The notes under the pieces: generated by a model
Seen by the model: only the letters and a program-made list of their open reading frames with translations
Databases searched by the model: none
What the model was told of the DNA's origin: nothing
Position numbers and translations under genes: made by a program
Source of the DNA: Schaalia odontolytica
GTDB lineage: Bacteria; Actinomycetota; Actinomycetes; Actinomycetales; Actinomycetaceae
NCBI GenBank assembly: GCA_958415245.1
Contig: CATYYP010000006.1
Coordinates: 1 to 17,071 of the forward strand
Reading direction: 5' to 3'
DNA length: 17,071 nucleotides
Shown: positions 7,402-13,296 of the stretch, in pieces
Layout of the letters: each line of letters begins with the position of its first letter
How positions within the stretch are numbered: the first letter of the stretch is position 1

Positions 7402-7953
7402 GTGAGCGCACAAGCGAATGCCGCAAGCCGGCAAGGCATGCTGTTCGGCGATCCCCTTGAGGGGCTCGACACGGACGAGATGGGCTACCGCGGTCCCGTT
7501 GCATGCAGCGCAGCCGGTATCACATACCGTCAGCTCGATTACTGGGCTCGCACCGGTCTGCTGCAGCCGTCGATCCGCGCCGCGCGCGGCTCCGGCTCGC
7601 AGCGCCTCTACTCGTTCCGCGACATTCTTGTCCTGAAGGTCGTTAAGAAGCTCCTGGACGCCGGTGTTTCTCTCCAGCAGGTTCGCGTTGCCGTGTCGTC
7701 ACTGCAGAACAGGGGAGTGGATGACCTTGCCTCCATCACGCTGATGAGCGACGGAGCCTCGGTCTACGAGTGCACCTCCACCGATGAGGTCATCGATCTT
7801 CTTCAAGGCGGACAGGGTGTTTTTGGCATCGCTGTGGGCCGCGTCTGGCGCGAGGTCGAGGGCTCGCTCGCGGAGCTGCCCCTTGAGCGCTCCGAGCCCG
7901 CCTTTGTCGACGAGCTCGCTGAGCGTCGTCGATCTAAGCTTTCAGATTCCTGA
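7402..7953 (+). CDS. MerR-family transcriptional regulator, Rv1830 (ResR/McdR) type
   Basis: A 183-residue regulator whose closest recognisable relative is Mycobacterium Rv1830, linked there to growth and cell-division control. The N-terminal segment GMLFGDPLEGLDTDEMGYRGP is characteristic. The HTH domain at about 30-100 contains ACSAAGITYRQLDYWARTGL, SGSQRLYSFRDILVLKVV and LLDAGVSLQQVRVAVSSL. The C-terminal half carries the family blocks LASITLMSDG, VYECTSTDEVIDLLQGGQG and VFGIAVGRVWREVEGSL. GTG 7402 has AAGGAG at 7389-7394, spaced 7 nt, and its own promoter. In Mycobacterium a bifunctional-nuclease gene (Rv1829) separates the two merR genes; here only a 112-bp gap with a palindrome does. 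The gene ends at a strong hairpin. Confidence 0.9.
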   Translation: MSAQANAASRQGMLFGDPLEGLDTDEMGYRGPVACSAAGITYRQLDYWARTGLLQPSIRAARGSGSQRLYSFRDILVLKVVKKLLDAGVSLQQVRVAVSSLQNRGVDDLASITLMSDGASVYECTSTDEVIDLLQGGQGVFGIAVGRVWREVEGSLAELPLERSEPAFVDELAERRRSKLSDS

Positions 7954-7967
7954 CACGCGTCTTAAAC

Positions 7968-8010
7968 GTGAGTGTGGGGCCCAGGTGCAATGCCTGGGCC
8001 CCACACTTAT
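7968..8010. terminator. Bidirectional terminator hairpin between convergent genes
   Basis: The perfect 15-bp arms AGTGTGGGGCCCAGG (7971-7985) and CCTGGGCCCCACACT (7993-8007) enclose a 7-nt loop, and three further outer pairs are possible if G-T wobble is allowed. It lies between the stops of the MerR gene (7953) and the hsp70-like gene (8039), so it can serve both strands. Flanking U-tracts are weak (TTAT on the plus side, GTTTAAG on the minus side). A smaller hairpin GCGGC-GAGC-GCCGC follows at 8014-8027. Confidence 0.8.
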
Positions 8011-8038
8011 CAAGCGGCGAGCGCCGCCTCCTGGGCGA

Positions 8039-9553
8039 CTAACGCCGGCCGAGAGGACGCGTCACGGTGTAGGCGGCCTCCAGATCCGTGATTTCCACGG
8101 TGACCATGCCGTTTTCGTCGACAATGTAGGACTCTTCGATGAGAGGTCCATCCTCGGTGCGGATGACGGGGACGGCCGACAGGTCGATGTCGGAGCGGCG
8201 CAGGGAGCGATCGAAGGGGACGATCACTTCGCCGTAGGGCTGCAGGTCACCGCGGGGCACCCCGGCCTCGTCGAACGACGAATACTCGACGAAGCGGAAA
8301 TAGCCGATGTTATGCGCGGCGCGGTAGCGGCGCTTAATCGTCAGGGTCTCGCCGGGAGCAAGCTCAGTGTTCGGCTCTAGGAGCGTGTCGAACGAGATGA
8401 ACGAGCCGGCCTCGCGCTCACGGAAGACGCCGACGCCTCGCGAGAGCTGTTCGCGCACTGTGTACGCGGCCTCGGGATCGGCGCCGATGGCCAGGCCGAT
8501 CGCGGTTGAGGCAGCCGTGTTCGGCGAGCGGTGCACGCGTCGGCCAAAGCGAGAACGGAGTACGCGGGCAACAAGTGGCAGCTGCGAACCGCCGCCAACG
8601 ACGTAGAGGCCGGCGATGTCGCCGCCCAGCTGGCCGACTCCGGATGCGTCCGGCACCAACAGGGGCTCCATGGCCTCGATCGTTGCCTCGACGAGGGGAG
8701 TGGCGGCTTCGTAAAAATCGGTGACGGGAATCGTCACAGGCTTACCATCGACGGGCACGGTGATGAACTTTGTTGAAGGGGAGAGCGTCTCCTTCGCGTC
8801 GCGTGAATCTTCGATGAGACGCTCCCACGCCTCGTCCCCGAGCTTGCCTGAGTCGGTCCCGGCGGCAGCGGCGAGGCGGGTGGCAAGCACGACGTCGAAG
8901 TCATCGCCGCCGACCATGTTGAGGCCGCGCGAGCCCATGACCTCATGGAGTGTGCCCGTGGCGGACACAATGGAGGCGTCGAAAGTGCCGCCGCCCAGGT
9001 CGTAGACGAGGATTGCCGTGCGCTTGGAATTGAGTGTGCCCGCATGGCGGTGCGTGTACTCGAAGCCTGCAGCGGAGGGTTCGTTAACCATCGCGAGGAC
9101 ATCCCAACCCGCGCGGCGGAAGGCCTCAAGAGTCAGGAAGCGCTGTGCTGACCACGCGTGGGCCGGGATGCCGACGAGCGCTTCGAGCGGCTCCGAATCC
9201 GGCAGCGAAGCGATGGAGGAGTTGGTGCGCAGCTGGCGCACAACGTAGCCGAGGAAACCCGTCAGCGCGTCGAGGATCGAGATGCTGTGATTGCCCAGGC
9301 GCAGCGTAGACGTGTCAGTCACCGACGGATCGGACAGCAGGCGCTTAAAGGAACGCAGGTGAGGAGCGCCTTCGCGGGCAGCGTCTTCGGCGTCAAAGCC
9401 GTAGACCAGGCGGTCGCCGTCAAGAGCGATGATGGACGGAACGAAATCGACCGTATCGTCATTGTTGTTGACGAAAGAGACGATCGGGTAGTTCCCCCGA
9501 TCGACGATAGCGATCGCAGTGGTCGTGGTGCCAAAATCAACTCCGAGTCTCAT
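8039..9553 (-). CDS. Hsp70-family ATPase without lid domain (DnaK-like)
   Basis: A 504-residue protein with a complete Hsp70/actin-type ATPase domain (about 1-375). It shows phosphate-1 GVDFGTTTT (4-12), NEPSAAGFEY (158-167), phosphate-2 YDLGGGTFDAS (184-194), GLNMVGGDDFD (210-220) and the adenosine motif VVGGGSQLP (318-326). What follows is only about 125 residues of probable beta structure (SFISFDTLLEPNTELAPGE resembles the start of a DnaK substrate-binding beta domain). There is no helical lid and no EEVD-like tail. DnaK itself is usually over 600 residues, so this is an accessory Hsp70, client unknown. ATG 9553 is chosen over GTG 9562, because TAGTGT at 9561-9566 sits 7 nt before the ATG and the conserved fold begins MRLGVDFG. 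pap2 lies 33 nt upstream in the same direction. Confidence 0.88.
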   Translation of the reverse strand: MRLGVDFGTTTTAIAIVDRGNYPIVSFVNNNDDTVDFVPSIIALDGDRLVYGFDAEDAAREGAPHLRSFKRLLSDPSVTDTSTLRLGNHSISILDALTGFLGYVVRQLRTNSSIASLPDSEPLEALVGIPAHAWSAQRFLTLEAFRRAGWDVLAMVNEPSAAGFEYTHRHAGTLNSKRTAILVYDLGGGTFDASIVSATGTLHEVMGSRGLNMVGGDDFDVVLATRLAAAAGTDSGKLGDEAWERLIEDSRDAKETLSPSTKFITVPVDGKPVTIPVTDFYEAATPLVEATIEAMEPLLVPDASGVGQLGGDIAGLYVVGGGSQLPLVARVLRSRFGRRVHRSPNTAASTAIGLAIGADPEAAYTVREQLSRGVGVFREREAGSFISFDTLLEPNTELAPGETLTIKRRYRAAHNIGYFRFVEYSSFDEAGVPRGDLQPYGEVIVPFDRSLRRSDIDLSAVPVIRTEDGPLIEESYIVDENGMVTVEITDLEAAYTVTRPLGRR

Positions 9554-9560
9554 GGCACCC

Positions 9561-9566
9561 ACACTA
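9561..9566 (-). promoter_or_regulatory. Putative -10 box of a leaderless hsp70-like promoter
   Basis: TAGTGT on the minus strand is followed by 7 nt and the ATG at 9553. It decides the start, since the upstream in-frame GTG (9560-9562) would lie at the edge of the -10 box. The hexamer 17 nt further upstream (TAGGAC) is a poor -35. The box is in the 33-nt gap after pap2. Confidence 0.42.
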
Positions 9567-9586
9567 GCGTTTAAATAGGGGCGGTC

Positions 9587-10330
9587 CTAGGACGTCTCGC
9601 CGGGCGTTCCCACATTCCCCAGTAAGGCCCTGTTTACAATGGTGACAAAGAGCCAGGCGAGCAGGAAGTATGCGCAACCAGCAATGGCATCAACCACATA
9701 ATGATTGGCTGTTGCGACGATTGTCACGATGGTTAAAACGGGGTGGACGGCGAGAATGAGCCGGGCCCACCATGAGCGCCAGACGTACGTGCCGAGCATG
9801 ACTGCAACCCACACAGACCAACCAGTGTGCATCGAGGGCATGGCGCCGTAGGGGTTCGCGAGCGTGCCAAATAGCTGCGAATATGCGGACGTGTGCTCGG
9901 CGACGGCGTCGACGAAACCAAACTCAGGAACGAGGCGCGGGGGAGCCAGGGGATAGGTCCAGTAGGTGATGAGCGCGCCCAGCGTCATGATGACGAGTGT
10001 CCATCGGGCGATCCGATAGTGAGCGGGGGCCTTCAGCCACAAAACAACCATGGCAAAGCCGGTCATCGCGAAGAATGACACCGCGTACTGGGCGGATGCG
10101 AGAGATGCGAGCAGCGGGTGAGTCGTGAGCCAGGCGTTCGCGTGCCCTTCGATAAACAGTCCGAAGCGGGACTCGAAGGCGGCGACATCGTGCGCATGCA
10201 CGATGGCGACGGATTCGGGAGCCTTCGCGAGGAACGACAGGATGGAATACGACAGGCATGCCAGCGCGAGCACGATGGTCTCTCGGATGGCAGGAGGGCG
10301 CTGTGAACGCACGTCGTGGTCTGTCGTCAT
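9587..10330 (-). CDS. PAP2_3-type membrane phosphatase/phosphotransferase (Aur1/inositolphosphotransferase-like)
   Basis: A 247-residue integral membrane protein with about six helices (roughly 16-34, 80-99, 109-127, 167-183, 189-207 and 211-231). The three PAP2 signature blocks are YPLAPPRL (126-133), GAMPSMHTGW (162-171, catalytic-pocket histidine H168) and ANHYVVDAIAG (208-218, nucleophile H210 and D214). The YP..PPR and NHYVVD forms match the PAP2_3/Aur1-like branch rather than classical bacterial UppP-like PAP2. The active site is expected near the outer face of the membrane and acts on a lipid-linked phosphate; the actual substrate cannot be read from sequence. ATG 10330 lacks a ribosome site, but TACAGT lies 7 nt upstream with TCGACC a further 17 nt away, suggesting a leaderless transcript. 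Confidence 0.87.
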   Translation of the reverse strand: MTTDHDVRSQRPPAIRETIVLALACLSYSILSFLAKAPESVAIVHAHDVAAFESRFGLFIEGHANAWLTTHPLLASLASAQYAVSFFAMTGFAMVVLWLKAPAHYRIARWTLVIMTLGALITYWTYPLAPPRLVPEFGFVDAVAEHTSAYSQLFGTLANPYGAMPSMHTGWSVWVAVMLGTYVWRSWWARLILAVHPVLTIVTIVATANHYVVDAIAGCAYFLLAWLFVTIVNRALLGNVGTPGETS

Positions 10331-10337
10331 GGGTGTA

Positions 10338-10366
10338 ACTGTACCGCGTGGTCGGAGAGCGGTCGA
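10338..10366 (-). promoter_or_regulatory. pap2 promoter, probably leaderless (TCGACC-N17-TACAGT-N7-ATG)
   Basis: On the minus strand the -35 is TCGACC (10361-10366), the spacer 17 nt and the -10 TACAGT (10338-10343), followed by 7 nt and the pap2 ATG. Both hexamers and the spacing resemble a sigma-70 promoter. The -35 is overlapped by the inverted repeat CGATA-N5-TATCG (10364-10378). Confidence 0.55.
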
Positions 10367-10399
10367 TAAAGAATATCGGACATAATGTACATTATCGGA
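10364..10399. promoter_or_regulatory. AT-rich operator-like cluster: two inverted repeats and a direct repeat
   Basis: It contains a perfect 14-bp palindrome ATAATGTACATTAT (10382-10395), a 5+5 inverted repeat CGATA-N5-TATCG (10364-10378), and the 7-mer TATCGGA repeated directly at 10374-10380 and 10393-10399, so the copies flank the palindrome. It overlaps the pap2 -35 and lies about 95 bp before the rbpA start. The AT-richness stands out against GC-rich surroundings. It probably binds a dimeric regulator; the regulator is not identifiable here. Confidence 0.5.
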
Positions 10400-10453
10400 T
10401 CGTGGGGTGGGGTTAGGATGAGGTCATGGGAGCGTTCCGCTTGACGTGTCAGA

Positions 10454-10459
10454 TAGAAT
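10454..10459 (+). promoter_or_regulatory. Candidate -10 box for rbpA
   Basis: TAGAAT lies 34 nt before the rbpA ATG, giving a leader of about 28 nt with the AGGAGG ribosome site at 10483-10488. No clear -35 sits at the right distance. TTGACG at 10441-10446 is too close, 7 nt from TAGAAT. The rest of the 163-bp gap 10331-10493 holds the pap2 promoter and operator-like repeats. Confidence 0.35.
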
Positions 10460-10493
10460 GGACCCGTTTCGTTCTTTTGTTCAGGAGGCTGTT

Positions 10494-10859
10494 ATGGCTG
10501 ACCGCGCACTGCGTGGCATGCAGATCGGTGCGAAGTCCCTCGAGTCTGAGGACGGTGTCGTTTTCGCCGACCGTTTCATCGTTCGTTACGCGTGCCCCAA
10601 TGGCCACGAGTTCGAGGTGACGCTGTCCAGCGAGGCCACCGCACCTGCGACATGGGAATGCAAGTGTGGACAGGCGGCCGAGCTCATCGGCGAAACCGTC
10701 GAGGATGAGGACAATAAGCCTGTCAAGCCACAGCGTACCCACTGGGACATGCTGCTCGAGCGTCGCTCGATTGACGAACTCGAGGTCGTTCTGACCGAGC
10801 AGCTCACAGCGTACCGCGAGGGCCGCCTGCGTCCTGAGGGTTCCTACCGCAAGGGCTAA
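10494..10859 (+). CDS. rbpA: RNA polymerase-binding protein RbpA
   Basis: RbpA binds the principal sigma factor and RNA polymerase, stabilising the open promoter complex in actinobacteria. The protein has 121 residues from ATG 10494, chosen because AGGAGG (10483-10488) is 5 nt upstream; a longer in-frame start at 10446 lacks one and adds non-conserved sequence. The core domain carries C34, H38, C56 and C58 (ACPNGHE and WECKCG), the zinc-ligand arrangement described for Streptomyces RbpA. A basic linker NKPVKPQRTHWDMLLERR follows, then the sigma-interacting helix IDELEVVLTEQLTAYREGRLR. It is convergent with ppm1, the same neighbour pair as Rv2050/Rv2051c in Mycobacterium. Confidence 0.96.
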   Translation: MADRALRGMQIGAKSLESEDGVVFADRFIVRYACPNGHEFEVTLSSEATAPATWECKCGQAAELIGETVEDEDNKPVKPQRTHWDMLLERRSIDELEVVLTEQLTAYREGRLRPEGSYRKG

Positions 10860-10880
10860 CGCTTCGGCAAGATCCGTCGC

Positions 10881-10910
10881 GCGGCCGGGGCCAGTCGGCG
10901 CAGGCCGCCG
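10881..10910. terminator. Weak GC-rich hairpin between rbpA and ppm1
   Basis: Two alternative stems are possible in this 86-bp convergent gap: GCGGCC (10881-10886) with GGCCGC (10903-10908), or CGGCG (10896-10900) with CGCCG (10906-10910). Neither is followed by a T-tract on either strand. The run of six A's at 10939-10944 lies on the far side. Termination activity is plausible but not shown. Confidence 0.3.
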
Positions 10911-10945
10911 TTAGGTAACAACACGAGCTACACAACGAAAAAAGA

Positions 10946-11641
10946 TTAGTAGAGCTTTGATTCGCCGGCCATGCGTTCGTCGAAGGTGATCGGAACCTCG
11001 GCAATAACAGCGCCCAGGGACCGCTCGAGCTCGGTCATTTCGACCTGGAACCCGAATCCTGTCGTCGCTACCCGACCGAGAACCTCGTGTTCGCTCAGGA
11101 AAGACGCGCGGTGCAGGCGCAGGCCTGCTGTCGCATCGCGTACGGGTGTCCCCAGACAAAAACGGACATAATAATTGCCTGCCTTGGACAGGGCGACACG
11201 CTTCGCCGACCATCCGTTGATGGCTCCGCCCGGCACCCAACGCGAACCGATAACCAGGTCAGGACGATCCGGACCGGCCATACGGCTGAGTAGCTTCGGC
11301 AGATCAACGGGACGATGCGACCCATCTGCATCCATCTGAAGAATGAACGGGTATCCGTGTTCAATGCCCCAGCCCATGCCGTCGACGTACGCGGTGGCAA
11401 GCCCTGACTTCGCGGGGCGATGAAGGACATGGAGACGTTCCTCGCCCTCGCGTCGGTTGTCGACCCACTCCCCCGTTCCGTCTGGCGAGGAATCGTCGAC
11501 GATAAGCACGTGCGCACCCGGCACGTGTGCCCAGATGTCGCCCAGAATCGTCGGCAAGGTCGACATCTCGTTGTACGTTGGAATGACGATCAGCGTGTGG
11601 TCGCCGGAGGGTGACGGAGAGGCGGGAAAGGATTCTGTCAT
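10946..11641 (-). CDS. ppm1: Polyprenol-phosphate mannose synthase (GT2 family), short C-terminus
   Basis: This enzyme transfers mannose from GDP-mannose to polyprenyl phosphate at the inner membrane face, supplying mannose for lipoglycans and protein O-mannosylation. The protein has 231 residues. GT2 motifs are VIPTYNE (19-25), VDDSSPDGTGEW (48-59), the metal-binding D104-A-D106 in QMDADGSHRP, DLVIGSRWVPGGAING (128-143), DATAGLRLHR (169-178) and GFGFQVEMTE (195-204). It ends FDERMAGESKLY, whereas relatives usually continue about 20 residues past GESK with a helix; neither other frame restores it. ATG 11641 begins 19 nt after the lnt stop with only a weak ribosome site. In Mycobacterium tuberculosis the same activity is fused to Lnt in one protein; here the two are separate neighbours. 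Confidence 0.9.
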   Translation of the reverse strand: MTESFPASPSPSGDHTLIVIPTYNEMSTLPTILGDIWAHVPGAHVLIVDDSSPDGTGEWVDNRREGEERLHVLHRPAKSGLATAYVDGMGWGIEHGYPFILQMDADGSHRPVDLPKLLSRMAGPDRPDLVIGSRWVPGGAINGWSAKRVALSKAGNYYVRFCLGTPVRDATAGLRLHRASFLSEHEVLGRVATTGFGFQVEMTELERSLGAVIAEVPITFDERMAGESKLY

Positions 11642-11660
11642 GACTCACATCTTGCCGAAT

Positions 11661-13280
11661 TTAGTGGCTGGACGCACGTCTGACGCGCGCTGATGCCCTG
11701 ATTCCTTGTCCGATAACTGTTGTCGTGGTGAGAAATGCTATGATCAGCGTCGCCACCATCACGGCGCCTGGAATCCTCTCCCCCGCCAAAGCCGTCAACG
11801 TCTGCGAGGTGCGAAGCGGGATGTCGGCAGCGAGCGTCGCCGCCTCCTCGGTACCTGTGCTCGCGAGAATCGAGCCGTCGGGACGAATCACGTACGAGTG
11901 GCCGGTCGTGGAAGCCTGAACGGCACTGCGTGAATACTCCATCGCGCGCATGCGCAAGAGTTGGCCCTGCTGTGCGGACTCGCCTGACGAACGGAAATGG
12001 TAGTTGTTCGAGGGGACGACGATGACCTGACCGCCACGAGCGACGCCGTCGCCGATCACGAGGGGGTACGCTGCCTCGAAACAGATACCGACGGCCAGGG
12101 GAACACTGCGCCCGTCGCGTGCCTGGATAGTCATCAGGGGAGGCTCCTCCCCCGCTTCCATGTCCTTGCTGGACTGAGCAACTTCGGTCGCGAACGAAGC
12201 AATGAAGTCCCGGAAAGGAATGAACTCGCCAAAGGGAACGGGAACATGCTTGGAATAACGTGCGGCCTCGTCCATTCCCGTGCCCGGCTCCCATACTGCC
12301 AGCCAGTTCTTCACGCGGTCGCGCTCGTTCAGATTCGTGTAGCCGATCAGGATCGGCGCATCCAGCGCCGTGGCGGCTCGATCGACGGCCTGGCCAATCG
12401 CAGGGAATGCAAGCGGATCGCGGTCAACGGATCCCTCGCCCCAGAGCGCGATGTCGATTGGGTGATCGGTGACCTGCGGCGTACTCGCAAGCTCGAGGGA
12501 CGCCCGCATGTTGTTATCGGTCACCTCGCCCTCACGGCTGTATGCCTCGGCTCCGGGCAGCGCGATATCGCCTTGGACGACGCCGACGCGCAACATGCCG
12601 TTCTCCGCCTGATTGGGTAAAGAAATTGCGAGGGGCGCGACGTATACGGCGGCGACAATGAGGGCCAATGCCGGGCGTGAAAACCAGTGCTCGCGTAGAA
12701 CGGCGGCGTCGCGAGCCGCGAAGGCGCGGCGTACAAGAACGGCAAGAAATACGACGACTGCGGTAATGAGCGTCGTGCCGCCGTAGGGTGCGAGATGGCC
12801 GAGGGGCGAATCCACCTGAGGCAAGGCAACAGATCCCCACGGAAAGCCCGACCACGGCCAGCGCGAGCGAGCAGCGTCGACGCCTGTCCAGGTCAGCGCA
12901 AACAACAACGCCTGGACGAGCGGACCGCGCGCCCACCGCCACAGCTGCGTCCAGCGTGCGAAGAGCACCCATGCCATCAGGAAGAGAGTCTGCACGAAGG
13001 CGAGGACGAACCACGGGGGTGTCGTGCCAACGGCCAGCGGAATCCAGTCGATAAGAGGAACCCAGAAGCTCATGCCGAACACGAAGGTCACCGTCAGCGC
13101 GCGCGGGGCCCTGGCCTCGTCAATACGCGATAGAAACAGGGCGAGGGCAGGAACCGATAGCCACCACCAGCCTACGGGTGGAAACGACGCATACAGCGCG
13201 AGGCCGGCAATCGCGGCGATGATCGAATCGCCGCACACGTGCGCAAACGATGCGCGCTGGAAGATGTCTTGATGCCCCAC
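11661..13280 (-). CDS. lnt: Apolipoprotein N-acyltransferase
   Basis: This membrane enzyme N-acylates the N-terminal lipid-modified cysteine of lipoproteins. The protein has 539 residues. The N-terminal half holds about seven membrane helices (roughly 20-34, 39-51, 62-80, 91-108, 118-133, 167-185 and 203-221). The C-N hydrolase domain (about 230-490) has the expected triad: E282 (ALWGEGSV), K344 (YSKHVPVPFGEF) and C400 (VGICFEAAYP). A final membrane helix lies at about 504-524. GTG 13280 is chosen because GGAGGG lies just upstream and the longer open frame to 13499 is only low-complexity Arg-rich sequence overlapping helY. Gap to helY is 16 nt and to ppm1 19 nt, so the three are one operon. 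Length and triad spacing are like E. coli Lnt. Confidence 0.94.
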   Translation of the reverse strand: MGHQDIFQRASFAHVCGDSIIAAIAGLALYASFPPVGWWWLSVPALALFLSRIDEARAPRALTVTFVFGMSFWVPLIDWIPLAVGTTPPWFVLAFVQTLFLMAWVLFARWTQLWRWARGPLVQALLFALTWTGVDAARSRWPWSGFPWGSVALPQVDSPLGHLAPYGGTTLITAVVVFLAVLVRRAFAARDAAVLREHWFSRPALALIVAAVYVAPLAISLPNQAENGMLRVGVVQGDIALPGAEAYSREGEVTDNNMRASLELASTPQVTDHPIDIALWGEGSVDRDPLAFPAIGQAVDRAATALDAPILIGYTNLNERDRVKNWLAVWEPGTGMDEAARYSKHVPVPFGEFIPFRDFIASFATEVAQSSKDMEAGEEPPLMTIQARDGRSVPLAVGICFEAAYPLVIGDGVARGGQVIVVPSNNYHFRSSGESAQQGQLLRMRAMEYSRSAVQASTTGHSYVIRPDGSILASTGTEEAATLAADIPLRTSQTLTALAGERIPGAVMVATLIIAFLTTTTVIGQGIRASARVRRASSH

Positions 13281-13296
13281 TAGCCCTCCAGGTGTC

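Noticed and set aside
10441..10459. TTGACG and TAGAAT as a matched rbpA promoter
   Set aside because: The hexamers are only 7 nt apart, far below the 16-18 nt needed. Only TAGAAT was kept, as a weak -10 candidate.
10804..11004. A frameshift continuing ppm1 into the rbpA-ppm1 gap
   Set aside because: Neither alternative frame gives the expected conserved C-terminal helix; one is Cys/Ser/Arg-rich and the other stops within about 14 codons.
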